Assembly (NCBI GenBank): GCA_963724825.1
Contig: CAVRWT010000021.1
Span: forward strand, 166,429 to 230,428
Reading direction: 5' to 3'
DNA: 64,000 bases
Source: JALYNX01 sp963724825
Lineage (GTDB): Bacteria > Actinomycetota > Acidimicrobiia > Spongiisociales > ZC4RG35
Shown: positions 58,623 to 64,000 of the stretch, piece by piece
Layout: each line of letters opens with the position of its first letter
How positions within the stretch are numbered: the stretch's first letter is position 1
The notes under the pieces: model-generated
Told to the model about the DNA's origin: nothing
Seen by the model: the letters and a program-made list of their open reading frames with translations, nothing else
Databases searched by the model: none
Program-made: the position numbers and the translations under genes

Positions 58623-58691
58623 ATGACCTATCACTCCACCCACCGCGTTTGCGTCTGCGCATGTATGTGTGCCGCCGCGCCGGTTGGGTAG
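58623..58691 (+). CDS. Polycysteine leader peptide (attenuator)
   Basis: 22-aa frame reading MTYHSTHRVCVCACMCAAAP then VG and a stop. Cys codons 10, 12, 14 and 16 lie at 58650-58670. No ribosome site precedes the ATG, which coincides with the predicted transcript start. Downstream are a terminator and, within the leader's last codons (58679-58689), a segment that can pair with the terminator's 5' arm. This is the arrangement of the leaderless polycysteine reading frames reported as cysteine-responsive attenuators in mycobacteria. Here it controls cysteine synthase and a sulfur-transfer pair. Confidence 0.8.
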   Translation: MTYHSTHRVCVCACMCAAAPVG

Positions 58692-58725
58692 TGATGTCCT
58701 GAACAAGTAACAAGACAGACACCAG

Positions 58726-58755
58726 ACCCGCACCGGCACAGGATGCGGGTTTTTT
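58726..58755 (+). terminator. Attenuator terminator before cysteine synthase
   Basis: ACCCGCA (58726-58732) pairs with TGCGGGT (58744-58750), followed at once by a run of T to 58755. It lies between the leader stop and the cysteine synthase ATG. The 5' arm plus the next five bases (58726-58737) can instead pair with 58679-58689 in the leader, giving 11 pairs with one bulge and one G-U, which would prevent termination. Confidence 0.85.
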
Positions 58756-58779
58756 GTTGCCCAAATTGAGGAAACGACG

Positions 58780-59772
58780 ATGACAACGACAACGATCGCC
58801 ACCTCCCTCGGCACCGACCGAGAGGTCCGGCGATATCGGGATGTTCGGGAATTGCTCCCCGGACTGGACAACCCCACCCCGTTGGTGCGGCTCAACCATG
58901 TGGTGCGCCCCGACCAGGGTGAGGTCTATCTGAAGCTGGAGTGGCTCAACCCCTTCGGGTCGATCAAGGATCGGGCCGCCAGCTATCTGTTGGCCGGGCT
59001 CGTCGAGCGGGGCTTGCTCGGAGAGCGCGATGTGGTGGAAGCCACCTCCGGCAACACCGGGATCGCTCTGGCCGCCCTGGCCGCGGTCAGCGGATTCGGG
59101 GTCACGGTGACCATCCCCGACGGAGTTCCCGAAGAGAAGAAAGTCATCCTCCGCATGCTCGGCGCCGAGGTGTGGGAGACGCCGGACGACTTGTGCCCGG
59201 TGGATCACCCCAAGGATGGCGCCATCGCCCTGGCCCGTTCCCTCGCCGCCTCCGAGCAGGGCAGGCGATACGTCGCCACCGACCAGTACTCCAACCCGGA
59301 CAACGTCACCGCCCATTACGAGACCACCGGACCCGAGATCTGGCGTCAGACCGATGGCCGGGTCGGCTGGTTCGTCGCCGGCCTCGGCACCGGAGGGACG
59401 ATCACCGGAGTGGGGCGGTACCTCAAGGAACGGAATCCGTCGATCCGGATCGTTGGCATCGAGCCGCAGCCGGGCCATCGCCTCCCCGGCCTCAAGAGCT
59501 TCCAGGAGGCGAAAGAGCCCGACATCCTCGACTGGGACGTCATCGACGACGTGATCAAGGTGGATGACGGGCCCGCCTATGAGACCACGAAGCGGCTGTG
59601 GCGCGAAGAGGCGCTGACCGTCGGTCCCTCCACAGGGGCAGTCGTTTCCGCCGTCCACCAACTCGACACCACCGAGAGCGACGTCGTGGTGGCGATCTCG
59701 GCCGATTCGGGCCTGAAGTACACGAGCTATTTCGCGGAGATCCTCGGTGACGAGGGTCGGCCGCGTGTTTGA
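58780..59772 (+). CDS. cysM: PLP-dependent cysteine synthase
   Basis: 330-aa beta-family PLP enzyme. NPTPLVRLNHVV is the N terminus, WLNPFGSIKDRAASYLL holds the PLP lysine, VEATSGNTGIALAALAAVSG the substrate loop, and GLGTGGTITGVGRYLKE the phosphate cup. The C-terminal VGPSTGAVVSA completes the active site. The acceptor is O-acetylserine or O-phosphoserine, and sulfide may come directly or through a carrier protein; the downstream tusA and dsrE genes favour a carrier route, as an inference. CysK is a possible alternative name. ATG 58780 follows GAGGAAACGACG and lies behind the attenuator. Confidence 0.9.
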   Translation: MTTTTIATSLGTDREVRRYRDVRELLPGLDNPTPLVRLNHVVRPDQGEVYLKLEWLNPFGSIKDRAASYLLAGLVERGLLGERDVVEATSGNTGIALAALAAVSGFGVTVTIPDGVPEEKKVILRMLGAEVWETPDDLCPVDHPKDGAIALARSLAASEQGRRYVATDQYSNPDNVTAHYETTGPEIWRQTDGRVGWFVAGLGTGGTITGVGRYLKERNPSIRIVGIEPQPGHRLPGLKSFQEAKEPDILDWDVIDDVIKVDDGPAYETTKRLWREEALTVGPSTGAVVSAVHQLDTTESDVVVAISADSGLKYTSYFAEILGDEGRPRV

Positions 59773-59788
59773 AACCAAGGAGGAACAT

Positions 59789-60058
59789 GTGACAACCCAG
59801 TACGAAATACCGATCGAGGATCTGAAGGTCGACGCCGAGCTCGACACGTCAGGCCTCCTCTGCCCCCTGCCGGTCTACAAGGCGTCGATCGCCCTCGGCC
59901 AGCTCTCCAAGGGACAGGTGCTCCATCTGATCAGCACCGACCCGGGGTCCCTCGAGGACATCCCGGCGTTGGCCCGTCAACTGGGGGACACGCTGCTCGG
60001 CGTCGAGCGGACCGAGAGCAGTCAGTTGTTCTGGATCGAGAAGGGCGAAAGGCCATGA
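59789..60058 (+). CDS. tusA: TusA-like sulfur carrier protein
   Basis: 89-aa SirA/TusA-fold protein. LDTSGLLCPLPVYKASIAL contains the CPxP motif whose Cys carries persulfide. LHLISTDPGSLEDIPALAR and the end SQLFWIEKGE are typical. GTG 59789 with AAGGAGG 6-12 bases upstream is used; the nearby ATG at 59787 is out of frame and stops at once. Stop overlaps the dsrE start (ATGA). A sulfur donor or relay for the upstream cysteine synthase is the obvious reading of the operon. Confidence 0.92.
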   Translation: MTTQYEIPIEDLKVDAELDTSGLLCPLPVYKASIALGQLSKGQVLHLISTDPGSLEDIPALARQLGDTLLGVERTESSQLFWIEKGERP

Positions 60059-60570
60059 CCGCGACCCTGCACAGCGTGGCTCCGGCCGAGGAGACCGAGC
60101 GGGCCAAGCCGAAGCGAATTGCGCTCATCGCGTCCAAGGGGACTCTTGACCAGGCCTACCCGCCGCTCATCCTGGCCACCACGGCCGCCAGCCTGGGTTG
60201 GGAGGTCGGCGTCTTCTTCACCTTCTTCGGGTTGGACATCCTTCACCAGGATCGATTCGACAAGTTGAAGGTGGCGTCACTGGCCAACCCGGCCGGCCCG
60301 GTCCAACTCCCGAACATCCTCGGTGCCATGCCCGGGGCGACCGCTGCCGCCACCGCCATGATGAAGAAATGGATGGATCGGGCCAACATGCCTTCGGTCC
60401 CCGAGTTCATCGATATGTCCCAGGGCCTCGGGGTCAGGTTCTTCGCCTGCTCCACGACCATGGGCGTCCTCGGTGTCGAGGAAAGCGACCTGATCAAGGG
60501 GGCGGAGATTGCCGGTGCCGCTGCCTTCCTCGATTACGCCGCAGAAGCTGACATTCAGCTGTTCATCTAG
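60055..60570 (+). CDS. DsrE-family sulfur-transfer protein (DsrE2-like)
   Basis: 171-aa DsrE/F/DrsH-fold protein. KRIALIASKGTLDQAYPPLI is the N-terminal strand, LGWEVGVFFTFFGLDIL follows, then a hydrophobic ILGAMPGATAAATAMMKKWM and GVRFFACSTTMGVLG with the likely persulfide Cys. Residues from IASKGTLDQ on match the membrane-associated DsrE2 type that pairs with TusA and rhodanese in sulfur oxidisers. Here it is the third gene of the cysteine-attenuated operon. Exact chemistry unknown. Confidence 0.85.
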   Translation: MTATLHSVAPAEETERAKPKRIALIASKGTLDQAYPPLILATTAASLGWEVGVFFTFFGLDILHQDRFDKLKVASLANPAGPVQLPNILGAMPGATAAATAMMKKWMDRANMPSVPEFIDMSQGLGVRFFACSTTMGVLGVEESDLIKGAEIAGAAAFLDYAAEADIQLFI

Positions 60571-60609
60571 GAGCTGGCCGGCTGGCCTTCCCTAGGGGAG
60601 CTCGCCCGC

Positions 60610-62364
60610 TCAGGCTGGGTAGGCGAGCGCGGGAGCGTGCTCTGAGGTGGTGGGGAGCGTCAGCTCGAATCGGGTCCACCCCGCCCGTCGCCGGTAGACC
60701 AGATCGCCGCCCATGATCCGCGCCAGCTGGCGGGCAACGGCGAGGCCGAGCCCCACCGAATCAGGCCGCGCGTCGTCGTTCTGGACTCGGTAGTAGGGGT
60801 CGAAGATCCGCTCGGAGTCGACGACATTGATGCCCGGGCCATCGTCGCTCACGACCATGACCGCGGTGTCGCCCAATGAGGACACCGTGACCTTCACCTG
60901 ATCCCCGCCATATCGGGAGGCGTTGGTCATCAGGTTGCGCACGATTTGTCGGGTGCGGAGGGTGTCGGCCCAGGCAGGTGTGGGGTCACCGTCGACCACG
61001 ACGTTCTCGCCGACTCTCATCGAGTCGACCACCGACCTCGTCTCATGGAGCAGGTCGATTGCTGTTGGCTTGATCGTCAGGTTGCCCGACGCCGCCCGCT
61101 CGGCTGTCAGGAGGTCGTCGACGAGCTGGGCCATCTCGACGCTCTGACCCGCGATCAGTTGGACCATCTCGGCGATCTCTTCGGTTGAGTAGTTCTCCAC
61201 GCCTTCGGCCAGCTCGCCGGCGAAGCCCACCACTGCGGCCAGCGGTGTCCGCAGTTCGTGGCTCACGGTGGCGATGAATCGATCCTTTGCCTCAGCGAGC
61301 TCCTCCAGGCCCTCCCGGGCGTGCTCGCGTTCCCAGAAGGCGCCGACCATGTCGGCGGCTCGGGTCAGGCCTTCGACCTCTGCCGGGAGCCAGGTCCCTT
61401 CTCTCCAGAAGTCCGAGTATCCGATGGTCCCGACCCATTGGTCGCGGATGAAGATCGGGGCCATGAGCTCCGCCATGATCCCTTCGGCTTCGTAGCGGTC
61501 CCGGATCGGTCTCGGCATCTGCGAGACGATCACGTAGGCGGGTGAGCCCGCAGCAAGGGCCGTTTCCACATCCTGGAGTTGTTCGTAGTCCCCGCTGTCG
61601 AAGAGGTTGTCCCCGGGCGGGACATTCGGCCCATATGCCTCGGCGACGATCTCCCAGGTGACATGTCCCTTGCGATCGACCCTGTTCATGTCGACGTAGA
61701 CGTAGTCGGCCTCCGTGGATCCGAGCAGTGCTTGTAAAGCGGCGGCCAAAGGCTCGTCATCACGACGGGTGAGGAGGACCTGCGAGCACCTCGCCAACGC
61801 TTGTTGGATGCGAGAGTGGGTGGCCTCGAGCTCGGAGGCGACGGCCAGAGAGTCGATGAGTCGCCACGTCAGCCAGATGACCAGGATCTGGCCGAGGATC
61901 CCGATCAGGATCCAGCTCACGGCCACCGCGAACTCTGGCTGCTCGATGACGATGGCGGCCACGGTGTAGAGGGCGATGGAGCCCGAGCAAAGCATGAGCG
62001 GCGTTGTCGCTTTCGAGCGGCGGGTTGTCACATAGACGATGGCGACCAGGATCAGGAATGCCAGCGTGGTGCCTGTGTCGAACCCCGTCACCTCCAACGC
62101 TCCTGAGGCGTCGATGAGGCTCAAGGTGCCGATGATCAAGGCGGCGATCGCGGCCACGATCTCGGTGCGACGGTCGTGTAGCAACTCATACAACGACGCG
62201 ATGGCGATCACGCCATAGGAAACGGCTCTGATGGTTGAGGCCGGATCGCCTTCGACGAGCGGGCGCATCTCGGTCAGAAAGCCGATGAGAGAGCCTACAA
62301 GTCCTGCCAGCAGGGCGGCCTTTCGGTCCCGTTCGTTGCCACCGATGCCCGGCGGTGAAGTCAT
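60610..62364 (-). CDS. Membrane sensor histidine kinase with GAF domain
   Basis: 584-aa kinase from ATG 62364. About six membrane segments lie before residue 200 (ALLAGLVGSLIGFLTEM, AVSYGVIAIASLYEL, IVAAIAALIIGTLSLI, TLAFLILVAIVYVT, IALYTVAAIVI, ILIGILGQILVIWLTW). A GAF domain follows at about 220-350. The dimerisation helix has FIATVSHELRTPLAAVVGFA with the phosphorylated His. The ATPase domain shows RQIVRNLMTNASRYG, VVSDDGPGI and GLGLAVARQLARIMGG. No response regulator is adjacent. The GAF domain suggests a soluble ligand or redox input. The frame continues upstream only through repeat DNA. Confidence 0.9.
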   Translation of the reverse strand: MTSPPGIGGNERDRKAALLAGLVGSLIGFLTEMRPLVEGDPASTIRAVSYGVIAIASLYELLHDRRTEIVAAIAALIIGTLSLIDASGALEVTGFDTGTTLAFLILVAIVYVTTRRSKATTPLMLCSGSIALYTVAAIVIEQPEFAVAVSWILIGILGQILVIWLTWRLIDSLAVASELEATHSRIQQALARCSQVLLTRRDDEPLAAALQALLGSTEADYVYVDMNRVDRKGHVTWEIVAEAYGPNVPPGDNLFDSGDYEQLQDVETALAAGSPAYVIVSQMPRPIRDRYEAEGIMAELMAPIFIRDQWVGTIGYSDFWREGTWLPAEVEGLTRAADMVGAFWEREHAREGLEELAEAKDRFIATVSHELRTPLAAVVGFAGELAEGVENYSTEEIAEMVQLIAGQSVEMAQLVDDLLTAERAASGNLTIKPTAIDLLHETRSVVDSMRVGENVVVDGDPTPAWADTLRTRQIVRNLMTNASRYGGDQVKVTVSSLGDTAVMVVSDDGPGINVVDSERIFDPYYRVQNDDARPDSVGLGLAVARQLARIMGGDLVYRRRAGWTRFELTLPTTSEHAPALAYPA

Positions 62365-62423
62365 TGCTGGTTTATCGGACGTTCGGGCACGTGAATTGAT
62401 GTTTGGTAGGCCGGGGCAAGTGG

Positions 62424-62557
62424 CCCCCCTCCCGGCTTCGCCGGCTCTCCCCCCAACACTCACTCCGTTCGCTGGGGGGAGAAATGGACGGCGCATTTCC
62501 TCCCCCAGGAGCGAAGCGACGTTGGGGGAGGTGGCGCCGAAGGCGACGGAGGGGGCA
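62424..62557. repeat. Intergenic hairpin repeats, paired copy D (direct plus inverted)
   Basis: Direct unit at 62424-62485 (CCCCCCTCCCGGCTTCGCCG, then CTCCCCCCA, ending GAGAAAT) almost identical to copy A, and an inverted unit at 62495-62557 (ATTTCCTCCCCCAGGAGCGA, then CGACGTTGGGGGAG) like copy B. Lies between the divergent kinase and lipoprotein genes. Confidence 0.88.
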
Positions 62558-62600
62558 CCTCACGACGCGATGTACAGCAGTCAGTACCCTTCCAACCAAG

Positions 62601-63866
62601 ATGTCGAGGCGAGCGCTTCTGGTGGCCTCCGCCATGGTCTTGGTCCTCGCCGCCTGCACCGGTAGCGCCCAGACCCCGAGCCCCGCAGCCTCGATCGACC
62701 TGGGGACCACTACCACCACATCGGTCACCGTCACCACGGTGCCCACAACACGGGGGAGCACTTCCCCTGGCGGAGGCGAGCGTTTGGTGGTGGTGAACGG
62801 CGAGGGAAACATCTTCACCCTCGATCCCGATGGCTCCAACCCGATTCAGCTGACCGACAAGGGCCCGACCGCCCGCTACTTCCAGCCGGTCTGGTCACCG
62901 GTAAGTGATCGCCTGGTATGGGGTGAGGCCAGCGGCGCCGGGTTTGGGGTCGGTTCCAGTGCCGGAGATGGAAGTGACCCCAATTTGGTTCCGACTTCAT
63001 CGCTGCCCTTCTATTTGAGCTGGTCGCCAGACGGGTCTCAAGTCGGCATCCTTTACGGAGGGGTGCAGGGCGTCGTCCTCGAAGTGGTCGACATGGAGAG
63101 CTACACAGCTTCTCCTATCGGTTCCGGAACGCCCTTCTACTTCTCCTGGGATCCGCAGAGCACGAACATGGCGGTCCACGTTGGAGCCAACGATTTCGGG
63201 ACCATTGCCGTTGGGGAGCAGTTGATCGACCTGGGCGGAACCGCGGCCGTCTATCAGGCCCCCTATTGGACCCCGGCCGGGATCGTCCACTTCGGCGAAG
63301 AGGGTCTTAGCTTGGTCGACCCGGTGGGAGACGCCGACCGTCTCCTTGCCACTCTTGCCGGGGAGCCAGTGATCTTCGTGGCCAACCCCCAAGGCACGAA
63401 GGTTGCAGTCGAGTCTTTCGTGGCTCAGGAGGGCGATGGATCGACGGTGGCCCTGGTGCCGGCAGCGGAGATCGCCTCAAACGCAGTGTCGGTGCTCGAC
63501 ATGACCACCGGCGAGGTCGACGTGGCCTTGGAAGAAACGTCGGTCGGCTATTTCTGGAGCCCCGACGGGGAATCCCTTCTTCTCCTCCGTCTCCTGGGGG
63601 AAAGCGGAGAGGTCGAGGTCTCGGTGTGGAAGGCCGGTGAGACAAGCCTGCTCGCCACCATGACTCTCCCCATCTCATACTTCCGCGAGGTTCTGCCGTT
63701 CTTCAATCAGTACGCGCAGTCACTCCGTCTCTGGTCGCCCGATTCCTCCACGCTGGCGCTGCCAGGGACGATCGGCACTGAATCCGGGATCTGGGTCCTC
63801 TCGACCGACGGCTCAGAGCCAACTCTGGTGTCCGATGGGGAATGGGTATCGTGGTCTTATGGCTGA
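62601..63866 (+). CDS. Beta-propeller lipoprotein
   Basis: 421-aa secreted lipoprotein. The signal peptide SRRALLVASAMVLVLAAC has lipobox Cys near residue 19, followed by a Thr/Ser/Pro linker. TolB/PD40-type propeller blades repeat: FTLDPDGSNPIQLTD, FQPVWSPVSDRLVW, LSWSPDGSQVGIL, SVGYFWSPDGESLLLL, LRLWSPDSSTLALPG and IWVLSTDGSEPTLVSDGEW. These proteins bind partners or surface ligands; no specific role is visible. ATG 62601. Its last 8 bases overlap the next membrane protein gene, so they are coupled. Confidence 0.85.
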   Translation: MSRRALLVASAMVLVLAACTGSAQTPSPAASIDLGTTTTTSVTVTTVPTTRGSTSPGGGERLVVVNGEGNIFTLDPDGSNPIQLTDKGPTARYFQPVWSPVSDRLVWGEASGAGFGVGSSAGDGSDPNLVPTSSLPFYLSWSPDGSQVGILYGGVQGVVLEVVDMESYTASPIGSGTPFYFSWDPQSTNMAVHVGANDFGTIAVGEQLIDLGGTAAVYQAPYWTPAGIVHFGEEGLSLVDPVGDADRLLATLAGEPVIFVANPQGTKVAVESFVAQEGDGSTVALVPAAEIASNAVSVLDMTTGEVDVALEETSVGYFWSPDGESLLLLRLLGESGEVEVSVWKAGETSLLATMTLPISYFREVLPFFNQYAQSLRLWSPDSSTLALPGTIGTESGIWVLSTDGSEPTLVSDGEWVSWSYG

Positions 63867-64000
63867 ACTGAGTCTCTTGCAGCGTCGGCTCTGGTCGATC
63901 GGTGCCTCGGTTCTCGGGTTCGCCATGCTGGCTGTGTACGTGTCGCTCATCGTTTCCGAAGGTGGAAACTCCCTTTCCGACATTCTCCCGTGGGCCTTGC
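63859..64000 (+). CDS. Membrane protein, 3' truncated by the window edge
   Basis: The first 47 codons of a reading frame from ATG 63859 (AELSLLQRRLWSIGAS), with a hydrophobic segment VLGFAMLAVYVSLIV followed by SEGGNSLSDILPWAL. Start overlaps the propeller lipoprotein's end by 8 bases. Too short to assign; a multi-spanning membrane protein is likely. Confidence 0.5.
   Translation, partial: MAELSLLQRRLWSIGASVLGFAMLAVYVSLIVSEGGNSLSDILPWAL

Overview
The window is very GC-rich, with many GTG and TTG starts, tightly overlapping operons (ATGA, GTGA and TTGA junctions) and a gene set that points to an actinobacterium: a BTAD/STAND regulator, an LCP protein, a fused branched-chain E1 next to leucine dehydrogenase, an Eis-like acetyltransferase and a polycysteine leader peptide. 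Class Acidimicrobiia is my best guess, from gene content only. I see no rRNA, tRNA, CRISPR, transposase or phage gene, and no gene-free stretch longer than 300 bases.

Layout. 1-12.3 kb (+ strand): a nearly complete purine catabolic cluster. It holds allantoinase (5' truncated), an allantoicase-OHCU decarboxylase fusion, HIU hydrolase, uricase, 8-oxoguanine/guanine-type deaminase, three-subunit xanthine dehydrogenase and an adenine deaminase. A CorC-like membrane protein and an opposing CitE-like aldolase (DUF6986 type) are embedded in it. 12.4-22.5 kb (- strand): thioesterase, purM, purF, mobA (molybdenum cofactor, as xanthine dehydrogenase needs), pfkA, and the overlapping purC-purS-purQ-purL operon. 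22.6-36 kb: CBS-BON protein, thioesterase, LCP protein, purB, AlkX-type glycosylase, acyl-CoA dehydrogenase, purE, alkB with a LexA box, and a large BTAD-STAND regulator ending in a PnrA-like (BMP) nucleoside-binding domain, then purD and purA. 36.3-47.3 kb: glnA, hypothetical proteins, an Eis-like acetyltransferase, Nfu-N protein, and hyuA-alkD-hyuB. 47.4-51.7 kb: glycolate oxidase glcDEF and a membrane protein. 51.8-58.5 kb: acetyltransferase, argS, and the ldh-bkd E1 pair. 58.6-60.6 kb: a cysteine leader-peptide attenuator in front of cysteine synthase-tusA-dsrE. 60.6-64 kb: a sensor kinase, a beta-propeller lipoprotein and the start of a membrane protein.

How it fits together. Adenine, guanine and xanthine can be taken to urate, allantoin and ureidoglycolate. 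The synthesis genes from PRPP to AMP lie alongside (purF, D, Q/L/S, M, E, C, B, A; purN, purK and purH are not in view). The regulator at 30.5-33.6 kb combines DNA binding, an ATPase switch and a purine-nucleoside receptor fold, so it is a natural candidate purine sensor for this neighbourhood.

Quality caveat. About 20 single-base frameshifts interrupt 13 genes, including essential ones (purF, purC, glnA). They fall mostly in or beside short G/C runs, and 16 of 20 are +1. I read these as sequence errors and give the full extent of each gene as one feature, stating the break positions. Two dispersed intergenic repeat families are also present.
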